DNA from: Haplosporangium gracile | Lineage: Eukaryota; Mortierellomycota; Mortierellomycetes; Mortierellales; Mortierellaceae | DNA length: 33,023 bases | Direction of reading: 5' to 3' | NCBI GenBank assembly: GCA_015499985.1 | Contig: JAAAUF010000445.1 | Coordinates: forward strand, 1-33,023 | Shown here: positions 21,617 to 32,400 of the stretch, piece by piece | Position numbering within the stretch: position 1 is the first letter of the stretch | How the letters are laid out: each line of letters starts with the position of its first letter | Made by a program: the position numbers and the translations under genes | The notes under the pieces: generated by a model | Told to the model about the DNA's origin: nothing | Database searches by the model: none | The model's input: only the letters and a program-made list of their open reading frames with translations

Positions 21617-22435
21617 TAAAACAATTGCTTAAACAAAAAAACAAAAAAAAAGTGCTGTGTACTGCATGCTGACAATGTTTTTTTGTATTTCGATCCTGTA
21701 CGAGGGCTATATTTTTACTAGTAGCATGTGTGGATTTTCTATCTTGTGGAACGATGTGAGCCATTATGGAGAGACAAGCGCATAGAAATAAATAAAAGAG
21801 AAACCACTAAGAGCGGGGAAGAGTTTATTCTTTGCTTGTTTGTTGTGTCTTTAGGGTGTAGGCTCTAGGTTACAAAGTTGCAAATGTTGTAATATTGCAG
21901 GCAGATATCGCAGGACATCACCATGCGCGACAGTGAGTGAGTTTTTGTAGGACAGAGAGAGGGGGAGGAGGGGAAGGAGAGACATGAGCTCTTTTTTACT
22001 TCTTTTCCCATGCAAGCAATCTATAGTAGAATGAAGCCCCTTTCCTTTATGAATATAAAAAAAAAATAAAAACCATCTCCTGCCTCTACTGCAACTACAT
22101 GCCTGTCCCGTCGTCTCGCCCCCGTCCTTCCCCCTTCACCCTTTCCACTTGCGCTCACATTCTTCACCTACGCTTTTTTTTTTTCTTTTTTTTTCGCATA
22201 TTGCATACATAGCTCTTCGCACATGTCCTTCTTGTAACCCTGCATGTATGCAAAAAGAGTGACTACCTCAAAAGAGTCCCAGTTGGCCCAATCGCCAAAC
22301 CACTTTAGCATTATAACTCTCAAATGGGGGAGGACCTTGACCTTAAGTGCGAGCCCATGTAAACCATGCCAACACGAGGAAACATGCCAATGTAGAAAGT
22401 AAAAAAGATTGGATCAAAACAAATTGCATTTTGCA

Positions 22436-22441
22436 TTTATT
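22436..22441 (-). terminator. Polyadenylation signal of PUT2
   Basis: The minus strand reads AATAAA about 165 bases downstream of the PUT2 stop codon. Confidence 0.4.
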
Positions 22442-22604
22442 TTTAAATTACTGAAAAGGTAACAGAAAAAAGTAGATGCTCAAGTAAACGAGATCCACCG
22501 CCTTCCTTTGCCTAGCTCATGTGTTTGTGTTTTTTTATATGCAGATAGTGGATGGAGGAGGGATGAAAATACATGGTCGAGGATAAGGGAAAAGAGCAAC
22601 CAAC

Positions 22605-25600
22605 TTAGACCAAGTTGGAGGGGTAGACGAAATCCTCGAGGTCGACAAAGGACTCCTTGATGGAACGAGGGGAGACAAAGCGGGACAAGATAGCGGCAGA
22701 TCCAGCCTTATCGTTGGTGCCCGAGGCACGTCCACCGCCGAAGGGCTGCTGACCAACAACAGCACCGGTGCACTTGTCATTGATGTAGAAGTTTCCGGCA
22801 GCGTTACGGAGCTTGTTAGCGCCCAAGATGGTAGCATAACGGTCCTGAGAGAAGAGGGCACCAGTCAAAGCATAGGCAGACGAGTTGGCGACCAAGTCCA
22901 AGGTCTTCTCGTACTCCTCGGCCTTGTAGACGTAGATGGTGACAATGGGTCCAAAGATCTCCTCGGTCATGGTGCGAGACTTGGGGTTGGTGGTGACGAT
23001 GATGGTAGGCTGGATGAAGTAACCAACAGAGTCGTCGTAGTTGCCTCCGGCAATAATCTCAGACTCGGAGTCGGACTTGGCCCAGTCAATGTACGACTTG
23101 ATCTTGTCGAACGAGAACTGGTTGATAACGGGGCCAGTAAAGTTCTTGAAGTCCTCAACAGAGCCAGACTGAATGCGGGCGTGGGCGGCAATGAGGCCCT
23201 CCTTGATCTCGGGCCAGAGGTTGTCGGGGAAGTAGCAGCGCGAGCAAGCAGAGCACTTCTGTCCCTGGTACTCGAAGCTAGAGCGGATGGTGTTGTTGAC
23301 GACCGAGGTGGCGTTGCCGGTCTTGTGGACCATGTGGAAGTTCTTACCTCCAGTCTCTCCGACAATGCGAGGGTAAGACTTGTAGTTCTCAATGTTGTTG
23401 CCAATGTCCTTCCAGAGCTTGCGGAAGACGTGGGTCGAGCCGGTGAAGTGGAGGGCGGCAAACTCGGGGTGCTTCAAGACCTGGCCAACAACCTCGGGGG
23501 CGGGGCCGGGGATGAACTGGATGACACCGGCGGGAAGACCAGCCTCACGCATGATCTCGTAGACGACGTACGAGGCGTAGGTGGCAGCGGGAGCGGGCTT
23601 CCAGACACAGACGTTACCCATCAAGACGGGGGCACCAGCCAAGTTACCGCCGATGGCGGTAAAGTTGAAGGGCGAGACGGCGAAGACGAATCCCTCCAAG
23701 GGGCGGTACTCGGTACGGTTCCAGGTGCCGGTGCTGTTCTGGGGGGGCTGGACACCGTAGAGCTCCTCGGCGAACTTGACACCGAAGCGCCAGAAATCGA
23801 TCATCTCGGCAGCAGAGTCGATCTCGGCCTGCCAGGCATTCTTGCCCTGACCGAGCATGGTGGCAGCCATGATCTTGTATCTAGTAAGGTGTCATTGAAA
23901 GAAAGAGGGGTTGACGGAGTTAGTATAGGAAATTGGAACTATGTGTCATGTCAGCAAGTTGGTGCTAGTACCAACTTGGGCAGGATATAATTTGATAGTT
24001 TGTTTGGTATGCATGTACGTTGCATGTTGTATGAAGGAGAGCAACGTGTGGTCTCATAGGAAAATAAAATAAAAAAAGGGCTGGGGGTCAAACCAAGACG
24101 ACTGGGCGGTTATGGGTCATAGGTTATGGGTCATAGAGGAGTTGGGAGGAGTTGAGTACCCGCGCGATGGAAGAGGACTAAAGAAGTCGGGATTTCAAGG
24201 GCAGCCAGGGTGGCGTCATCTTGGAATCCATCTCACCACAGGAAATTGCAACGAAATGGCCGAATAGCCCATCTCCTCCTCATCTCACTCCACTCCACGG
24301 ACAATCAAGCAAACAACCAAACACAGACAGGGTAATAATAATAACAATGATGACCCATCCATCGAGGGGAGATAATAGTTGTAGAATGACTCTCTTGAAA
24401 GGGGAAAATGAAACCTTTTGACAAAACACACCAGGCAACCAACAAAAGCAACGAACTCTGTTCTTTCTTGAAGGGGAAACCTCGACTCGATCTCGCCGTT
24501 GTCGTGATAATGTTGATCCCGTTTGTGCGCATTTTTTGTTGGTCCATGCCAGGACAATCCAAAAAATGAAGAGAATGCGAGACCCAAAAGGAATCGATGT
24601 GAACAATAATAGTCATCTAACTACGATATTCATCCGTCCTTGCCCGTTTTCAAGAGAGTAAGAGGGGAAAAAAAAAGAGAGCACGGAACACAAAAAAAAA
24701 ATGGAACTAAATTCAACCCTTGGTCCTTCTTTCCCCAGCGTTTTGGTGGGCTAAAAGAGGAAAATCGCCCTTGTTTTTCCCACCCACCCCAAACTAGGCA
24801 CACTTCTCGTCGTCGTTCGTCCTTTGTCGTTCTTATTATTGCTCATAATAGAAAAATAACAAAAACATAGGATCAGATCACCTCTTTTTCTCTAAACGTT
24901 AATTATGACCCACAACCCACGTTCCATCTCCACTGTTATTATAAGCTTCAACCCCATTCTACTCCATAAGAGTACCTGTAATAATAACAGAAAGAGTCAT
25001 CGCACCCAAAATAAGCTGAAAATGGTGTGTGTGGGGAGAGGTATAGGGTCGGAAGAAAACAAACACAACAACGTCATGCCTATTGTCCATGGAATAACAT
25101 AGAAGACAGAAGGGTACTTGGTGGAACGGAAAGAAAAGAGCAAAGGGAAAATGGAAGGAGAACAGAGAGAGTGCGAAAGAGAATCAAGCCCAAGGAAAGA
25201 AAAGAAAAAGAAAAAAACTGTTTACATACCTGTACTTGGTGGAGGCGAGGTCGGCAGCCTTCAAGAAGATGGCAGCACGGTCGTTGAAGGGGGTGTTCTC
25301 CCAATCCTCCTTGGCAGTCAAAGCACCGTCGATGGCCTTGGCGACAAGGGCCTCATCGGCGTTGTGGTAGTTGCAGAGAACGGTCTTGTGCTCGTGAGGG
25401 AAAACCTGCTTCTCCATGATTCCAGTGCGGATCTGTTCATTTTTTTAATAGGACAGTCAAAGGGAGAAAACAAAAGCGTATTGGTTAACGATCAAGTCAT
25501 TTTCGCTTTCGACACTGACAACAGACAGAGCAGCGTATTGTCAGCTATTCAGTCTACTCGTCTTTGAGAAAGACAGCGCAAATAAAACTGAGAGAGGCAG

Positions 25601-26048
25601 AGAGAAAGACAACGGGGCCTTTAAAGATTTCCCCATTTTGGGAAAGTGTCTCAAAGAACAGTGGATCAAACGACATTCTTTTCTATTCTCTCTGACAATT
25701 TGTAATCCTTCCAAATTTGTTGTCATACCTCCTGGCCATTGACAATACAGGGGATGTCGAGGGGAGCCTGGGCACGGAGCTCCTTCAAGGCAGCCTGAAG
25801 GGCGGTGCGCTCAGCAGAGCCAGAAGCGTACGATTTCTAAAGAATGTCAAGCATTGGGGATGAGGATGGTAAGTTAGCGTGAGAAAGTAAAAGAAATAGA
25901 AAATGAAGACTAAGCGCAATTGTGCAAAACTTTTGTTTTTTTTTTTGTTCTTGTTGAATGAATGGAATGAACAAAAAATAATTACCATAGGCTCATTGGT
26001 GACTGAGGGGATCTTGAAAGAGGCCAAGTTGGCGGTAGGGACAGACAT
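22605..26048 (-). CDS. PUT2: Delta-1-pyrroline-5-carboxylate dehydrogenase, four exons
   Basis: Exons are 26048-25986, 25836-25729, 25432-25230 and 23880-22605. The introns (149, 296 and 1349 bp) are GT-AG and in phase, and the product is 549 residues against about 560-575 for the family. It is an aldehyde dehydrogenase of the ALDH4 type. Visible marks are SPFNFTAIGGNLAGAP (Asn197 region), the Rossmann FTGS near 272, the general-base Glu300 in GETGGKN, the nucleophile Cys334 in GQKCSAC, EEIFGP and the C-terminal FGGGRASGTNDK. Reaction: NAD-dependent oxidation of glutamate semialdehyde/P5C to glutamate, the second step of mitochondrial proline catabolism. The N-terminus (MSVPTANLASFKIPS) has only one basic residue in the first 21, a weak presequence. 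The start sits at the shared promoter with NSA2. The third intron is unusually long for this window. Confidence 0.95.
23955..23978. repeat. 9-bp inverted repeat near the PUT2 intron 3 acceptor
   Basis: CAAGTTGGT and ACCAACTTG flank a six-base loop that could pair further by a G-T and a C-G pair. It lies about 75 bases from the acceptor, where it could affect branch-point access. Confidence 0.65.
24108..24135. repeat. 14-bp tandem direct repeat
   Basis: GGTTATGGGTCATA occurs twice without a gap, inside PUT2 intron 3. Confidence 0.75.
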
Positions 26049-26374
26049 GGTAGAGTATTAGGTTTTGTGGGAGAGAGAAGTGTGAGGAGAGAAAGAGAAG
26101 TGAAGACCCACCAGACAACCCCTGGAATAAATAGCTTTTACGAGTACAATGCACGTGATATAAAGTCAGGTGATGAGTGTTTTGAATGCACAAGCCACTG
26201 TTCTTCTCTCTTGCTTTTGCTCTTTTTTTTTTTTTTTTCTTCTTAGTGCTAAGCTGCCTGTGGCTCGAAGTCGCAGTCCTTCGGTGGTTGACAGTTCAAG
26301 TGCATCGTTTATCTTTTGTTCCTCTTTTTTTTTAATCCCTCCTTTCGCCCTCACACACAAATCATACCCGCACC
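26049..26374. promoter_or_regulatory. Shared bidirectional promoter of PUT2 and NSA2
   Basis: Only 326 bp separates the two start codons. A palindromic CACGTG lies at 26152-26157, immediately followed by TATAAA (26159-26164) facing NSA2. A T16 tract follows at 26223-26238. TATTTA-like sequence near 26127-26133 could serve PUT2 on the minus strand. CACGTG is the classical bHLH site (Cbf1- or Pho4-type in fungi). Which factor acts here is not shown. Confidence 0.6.
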
Positions 26375-27966
26375 ATGGTAATACACTCATATATTTACTC
26401 TCACTCGACAGCACATGCTCTTCCACACACATCGACACTACACTCTCAGTCACATAAACTCAACAACATCGCTACCATCTGCAACAAACACCATATTCAA
26501 ACTTGCACTGCATTATGACCTTCTTCTTCTTCCGCCCCCTTTGGCACAGTGAATATTGACTGACACCATTACTTTTTTCTATTTTTTATTCGTACCTATA
26601 GCCTCAGAACGAATATATCGAAGAGTCGATTAAGCGACATGGTCGCAGGCTGGATTACGCTGAGAGAAAGTATGTATTTTCCTCGTGTCCCCCTCGTCGA
26701 CTATTAACAATTATGACCTGGCACAGCACCTTCATGATTGATACCACTCGTTCTCAACGAATATAACTAACCCTTTGCTATCATGACGATTAACAAAATA
26801 GGCGTAAGAGAGAGGCTCGTGAGGCCCACAAGAGCTCCCAGTTTGCCCAGAAGGTCACTGGTTTGAGGGCCAAGATGTACAACAAGAAGAGACACTCTGA
26901 GAAGATTCAGATGAAGAAGACGTACGTATTTATTTCTTTTTTCTTTTTCCACCTCACTATTTATCTCCTTGTTTTTATATGCAGCAAAAAATGTCATCAG
27001 GAACAGCTCTGTAGAGCAATCGGGATAGGCATAAGGGAACAGACGCCGTATCTTCTTTTGCTACAGGAGGATTGTATCGACTGTGCAGCTGCTCATGTGG
27101 AACTGGATCCAGAGTTCAACAAAATAACAAGAAAATCAAAGACCCCGCAGATAATTTCCCTAATTGACCAGCAAGGAGAACCAAAGACGGAGGGAGGTGC
27201 GAGGCACGCACCAGAACACGTGGACTCATACGGCTTTTATAGACAATAACCCATTAGTGGGCAGCCTGCGAGAAACAAACATAGAACCCGCAGGAGACTG
27301 AAATATCGATCGAATGGGAGATGTATCGATAACTAACTAACATTCTTATAATTTTACTTGCTTCAAATCAACAGGATCAAGCAGCACGAGGAAAAGAACG
27401 CCAAGCAGAAGGATACGGAGGCTGTTCCCGAGGGAGCTGTTCCTGGTTATCTTTTGGATCGTGAGGGTCAGCAGCGCGCTAAGGTGCTGAGTAACATGAT
27501 CAAGCAGAAGCGTAAGGAGAAGGCAGGAAAGTGGAACGTGCCTCTGCCCAAGGTCCGTGGTATTGCCGAGGACGAGATGTTCAAGGTTCTCAGATCCGGA
27601 AAGACCAAGGCCAAGTCATGGAAGCGCATGGTCACCAAGGCCACCTTTGTCGGCGATGGCTTCACCCGTAAGCCTCCAAAGTACGAGCGATTCGTTCGCC
27701 CCTCGGCTCTCCGCTACAAGAAGGCCCACGTCACTCACCCCGAGCTCAAGGCAACCTTCTGCCTGCCCATCATTGGTGTTAAGAAGAACCCTCAGTCGCC
27801 TCTGTACACTCAGCTCGGTGTCTTGACGAAGGGTACGGTCATTGAGGTCAACGTGTCAGAGTTGGGTTTGGTTACAACAGGAGGAAAGGTCGTCTGGGGT
27901 AAATACGCCCAGATTACTAACAACCCCGAGTTGGACGGTTGTGTCAACGCTCTTCTCCTTGTTTAA
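26375..27966 (+). CDS. NSA2: Ribosome biogenesis protein Nsa2 (TGF-beta-inducible nuclear protein 1 family), four coding exons
   Basis: Coding exons are 26375-26377 (ATG only, in CACCATG), 26602-26669, 26802-26921 and 27375-27966. Introns are 224, 132 and 453 bp, all GT-AG and in phase. The product is 260 residues against 261 in yeast. The N-terminus [19 protein letters not shown], the basic [13 protein letters not shown] block, [47 protein letters not shown] and [19 protein letters not shown] are all diagnostic. The C-terminal part is related to the S8e fold. Known role: nucleolar/nuclear assembly factor of pre-60S particles, needed for 27S pre-rRNA processing. The ATG-only exon is inferred because exon 2 lacks a start and begins with the conserved Pro-Gln-Asn. 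Intron 3 is much longer than the other two. Confidence 0.95.
26922..27374 (+). other. NSA2 intron 3 with internal acceptor and inverted repeats
   Basis: Donor AC/GTACGT and acceptor CAACAG. An internal pyrimidine tract ends in TATATGCAG at 26984, a plausible acceptor that would leave a 63-bp intron and an in-frame stop at 27247-27249. Inverted repeats are GGTGCG/CGCACC (27196-27212), CCCA/TGGG (27250-27261), CCTGCG/CGCAGG (about 27265-27294) and TATCGAT/ATCGATA (about 27304-27331). CTAACTAAC branch-point-like sequence follows the last one. Confidence 0.7.
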
Positions 27967-29084
27967 ATGATAAGGGATTAGACGATCTATTAGCACAACT
28001 ATATCATTCTTTCTTTCTCTACACTTTACACCTTTTCTTTTCAATGCATCCACACCACTGTTAGTCTTTACTTTCTTTATTGTACACATATTTTTTTTCT
28101 CTTCAAAAATGAAATGGCATCTTGATTTTCAAGCAAACAACAACCGCGGATTGTATATTTTCGTGTACTGGTGTGAGTGCTTTGTTCATGCATGTGCGTT
28201 GATTTAGAGGAACCTCTAGGACGTGAGGGGAGATAAACGCGTCGTCATTCGCCCTCTAAGAAGGGAAAGGAATATCGCGGATACGAGGGAGAGAAGGAAA
28301 GAGAAAGGTGAGAACCCAAACTGAGAAAATAAACAGAATTGCGATGGTGAGCACAAGCAACGAAGGACACAAAAAATAGGGCGGGCAGTTAAGGCGGCAA
28401 TGTTCATTCTATTCCTTAAAACTTTGTTTGCTCTCGATGTTGCACCCAAAGCGAAGGTAGAGACAGGACTTGAGAGAGAGAGGATGGGGTAATCACGATG
28501 ATGAACAATAGGGCCACCTTGAGGAGGTAAGAAGAAGCAGGATATGGTCAATGAAGGGTTTTGTCAGATTATGGCACAATGTGCCTCAAAGCATCCATTG
28601 TCAATCCATTGCAATTGCTAGTGAAGACAAGGAAGTGAATGAAGTGAAAGTCGGCTTATGATTTTTTGAGTAAAGTAAAGATAGGGGGGAGAAGAAGGTT
28701 TCCGCTCCTCGTTCCTTCTTCCTCCTTCCCCATTGAATTTTCCTTCTTTCCCTGGTTTCTCCACATGGCTTCCTATTGCTTCCGACAGAAGAGGTTGAGC
28801 AGACGAACGAACGAGCATACCCTTTTGTGCCCATTAGCATATTCACCAAAGGTCATGAACTCGCCTCTACTCGGGTGTACTCTGCGGAAAAATGGCTTCC
28901 ATCTTGTGGCTAATGAAGCCCTGTATTATTATTTTTTTACTTGCTTCAGAGCAAAATAGCAGAGAGGCGTGCTGTTATGTGAATGTCTGTATTGTGCCTA
29001 GGAGTGTCTAAGAGTGGACAGTGGAATTGAAGATACTGTCTTTACGTTCATATTGCTATAGATGATAATGATGGATGATGCGTC

Positions 29085-29111
29085 CATGTTCATGCTCGTT
29101 GGTTGAACATG
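29085..29111. repeat. 8-bp inverted repeat
   Basis: CATGTTCA (29085-29092) and TGAACATG (29104-29111) flank an 11-base loop, about 310 bp upstream of the PDB1 ATG. Confidence 0.6.
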
Positions 29112-29257
29112 CACATATACGCGAGTACGATCCATGCATTGGACGAAGGTGTTTGTGTTCTTCCCCTTCTACCACACTGTATTGTGCTCCACTCCACTTG
29201 ACCATCGCTCTGATCCCCATCATGATCCCTTCCCCTCCGAAATAATTTCTGATATAA

Positions 29258-29281
29258 TTTTTTTTTTTTTTTTTTTTTTTT
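29258..29281 (+). promoter_or_regulatory. T24 tract in the PDB1 promoter
   Basis: An uninterrupted run of 24 T, about 140-165 bp upstream of the PDB1 start. It is followed by a pyrimidine-rich leader. Poly(dA:dT) tracts commonly exclude nucleosomes in fungal promoters. Confidence 0.6.
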
Positions 29282-29423
29282 CAGTCTCAGATCCATTCGT
29301 TGCTTTTTGATCTCTCCTCTTTATTTTTTTCTCACACCACCTCCCTCTTCTTTTCTTTTCTACTTTACTTTTTCTCATTCCTCATCACTCCATCCTCTCC
29401 AACACATCACACATTCACACATC

Positions 29424-32400
29424 ATGTCCTCCATTCTCAAGAAGGCCGCCGTGGTTTCCATCCCCAACGTCCGCCAGGCCCTCCTCCGCTCCAACCCCGT
29501 CCTCGCCACCTCCCTCCTCGCCAAGCGCGCCTACAACTCCAAGAATGGTGTCGAGGTAACCCACTCGACGCACTCTCTCAAATTCTCGTACACCTCAGCT
29601 CACATCCACGCATACGCAACAACGATACCAGAAGCAACCCTATCGTACACACCAACTTTCAGCAAAAAAGAACACCTCTCTTATTTCCACTTTTTCCCTT
29701 GAATGCCTTTATCTTTTTTTTTCTTCTTCTAATCATTTTATCTGAGCATCAAATGGACAATGACAACAAAGGCGCCACGGGAATATCGAGCGGACCTTTT
29801 TGTTTTTGTTTTTGTTTATCTCTTTTTTCAGGGTGATCTCTGTCCATAGTCGGAACAAAATCCACAGAAGAAAAGGGAAAGCGAAAGAGGAAGTGCGACA
29901 AAGACTGCGTGTGTGTGTGAGATCTGTAGTTAACAAAACTAGACCGTAACCGGTATTACTTGGCACTGATAACTTGGCTTTTACGTCAAAGGAGCCAAAG
30001 CGTACTACGGCTCCAGACGAACAGAAAGACTCGAGTGTGTTTCTTCAAAGAGGAAGAGATATGGATGCCGACTAACTAGTCTGATCAGCAGCAGAGCAGT
30101 CAAAAACGACAAGGAGATGTTAGATGCACGGCACGGAGCACGGAGAGACAGTTAGGTTTGAGTTTTTTTTTACTTTTCACTGAGGATACACAGTGGTCGA
30201 ATTTCTCACACAATCTAGGGAGAAGGAAAGATGGTGGATGCTCTCATTTTATTGGGTTCATAGGCTGCGAGGTTTTATCTTTACGTTATTGCTTTTGTTT
30301 TGTTTTGTTGCTGTTGTTTTGTTGTTATTATTTTGCCATTTCTCTGCCGTATTTCATCATGGGTAATTCGCGCCCAAGATTTTCCAGAGGGAACGAAAAT
30401 ATCGACGAGGGACGAGGAAGGATGGAAAAGGAAACAAAGCTCCCACGGAGGAGGGAGGCGATCATAAATGATACTCACACACATTCATACACGCACGCAA
30501 AACGTCCCACAGCACATCTTAATCATGGCAAAGCGTGAATGCGGATCGAGCAAAAAACTAATGACCTGTCTCCATCCTCGTGTTCATGATAGATGACCGT
30601 CCGTGATGCCTTGAACTCTGCTTTGGAGGAGGAGATGACCGCTGACGAGAAGGTCTACTTGTTGGGTGAGGAAGTTGGACAATACAACGGCGCCTACAAG
30701 GTAAACATGGAGTCTCGCTATCTGCTGTTGTTCAGAAAATATCTGGATTGACAAAGAATGGGAAAGCAAGGAACGGTGAATCGGATCATCAGCAGGTTTA
30801 AACCATTTAGGACAGTCGCACCTGTACAGCTTACAGGAGGAACAGAGGGACAGGAAGCAGGAATGCAGGGCCTGATAATCAACCCATGCGAAAAAGATAT
30901 GTTTGTCTTTTTGGTTCACCCGCGCTCATTTGTTGCTTGATTTTTTTTGTATTTAAAGTTTTGCCCCAAAAGATTTCCTTTTTTTTTTCGCCGTGCGCGG
31001 CCGACAGATAGAGATCTCTCCATCTGCACAGTTTAGCAGAACTCTTTCGATTCATACATATCTGGAGACTAACGGTGACGGATCTAACCCGGGGGTCGTT
31101 ACTTCCGTATAAAGACAAACCGCCAGTGCTAACGGTGTCGACATATTGATGTCGCTTTGAAACACGCCAATTACCCGTTTAAAATGTCTGATACACCAGT
31201 CAGGAGCGGCAAAAACTATAACAAAATACGGAAACGGCATCTTGGAAGCAGGAATGAACGGGGAGACGTTTGCACAGCGCAGCAAAAAATCGGCGGAACA
31301 ATATTTCCCAGGAACAAAACAGCGAGCTGTGAACCATCACGTAGCAGACACCATCTACCTTCTTTTTCACAACTTAGTCCATGATACAAATCAACTCACG
31401 ATCTCATCTATGCCTTTCCTCCTATTGCAAAAAAAAAATTCCTTCAAACAATAGGTGTCGAAGGGATTGTTGGACAAGTTTGGCCCCAAGCGCGTGATCG
31501 ATACCCCTATCACTGAGTCTGGATTCTGTGGTCTTGCGGTCGGATCAGCTTTTGCAGGATTGAAGCCCGTTTGCGAGTTCATGACCTGGAACTTTGCCAT
31601 GCAGGCGATTGACCAAATTGTCAACTCTGCGGCCAAGACTCACTACATGTCTGGCGGTAACGTTGACTGCCCAATCACCTTCCGTGGTCCCAATGGTGCT
31701 GCTGCTGGTGTTGCTGCTCAGCACTCCCAGTGCTTCGCTGCTTGGTACGGATCTGTCCCCGGTCTTAAGGTTGTGTCGCCCTGGAACTCTGAGGATGCCA
31801 AGGGCCTCCTGAAGGTAAGAATATATACAGGTTACGTAACTCGGGAAAAGAAACCTCGAAAGGAGGGAGGGATCAATTAGTCGGGAAAGGAGGGAACAGG
31901 ACATAAATCGGTCGCCACCAATTATACGCTTTTTTTTAGTGGCAAAATAACCTTTGCCAAAAACATATAATGTTAATACGTACTTAACCTAATGGGATTT
32001 TATAGGCTGCTATCCGTGACCCCAACCCCGTCGTCGTCCTCGAGAACGAGCTCATGTACGGAATCTCATTCCCCATGTCCGAGGCCGCCCTCTCCAAGGA
32101 CTTTGTGATCGAGATCGGCAAGGCCAAGATCGAGAAGGAAGGCACAGACATCACCATCGTCGCTCACTCGCGCTCCGTTGGTTTCGCCCTCGAGGCCGCC
32201 CAGCTCCTCGAGAAGGAAGGCATCTGCTCCGCCGAGGTCATTAACCTGCGCTCCATCCGTCCTTTGGATACCGAGACTATTATTAAGTCTGTCAAGAAGA
32301 CTAACCGTTTGGTCACCGTCGAGGGCGGCTGGCCCCAGTACGGAGTTGGATCTGAGATCTGTGCCCAGATCATGGAGTCTGAGGCATTTGACCATCTCGA

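Larger units (their letters stand above)
21233..22604. other. Convergent 3' flanks of the zinc-finger gene and PUT2
   Basis: The region starts with T-rich 3' UTR (including a run of about 17 T with few breaks at 21287-21304). It holds polyadenylation signals for both genes. Nothing else is recognisable. Confidence 0.5.
23881..25229 (-). other. PUT2 intron 3, 1349 bp
   Basis: Donor CAG/GTATGT and acceptor ACTAG flank the longest intron in the window. It holds a 14-bp direct repeat (GGTTATGGGTCATA twice at 24108-24135) and a 9-bp inverted repeat (23955-23978) close to the acceptor. No open frame inside is convincing. Confidence 0.8.
27967..29423. other. Intergenic between NSA2 and PDB1
   Basis: About 1.46 kb with the NSA2 3' flank, a purine-rich stretch near 28255-28315, an 8-bp inverted repeat (29085-29111) and a T24 run (29258-29281) in the presumed PDB1 promoter. 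No gene is supported on either strand. Confidence 0.5.

Noticed and set aside
23461..23870. Treating PUT2 as starting at the internal ATG at 23870
   Set aside because: That start would lose the N-terminal third; upstream exons with in-phase splice sites restore the conserved VNGQE-IRTG and LASTKYR-YKIM junctions.
23181..23990. 269-aa open frame on the + strand opposite PUT2
   Set aside because: It is the antisense shadow of the long PUT2 exon 4, produced by GC-biased third positions; it has Gly/Val/Leu/Asp-rich composition and no family motif.
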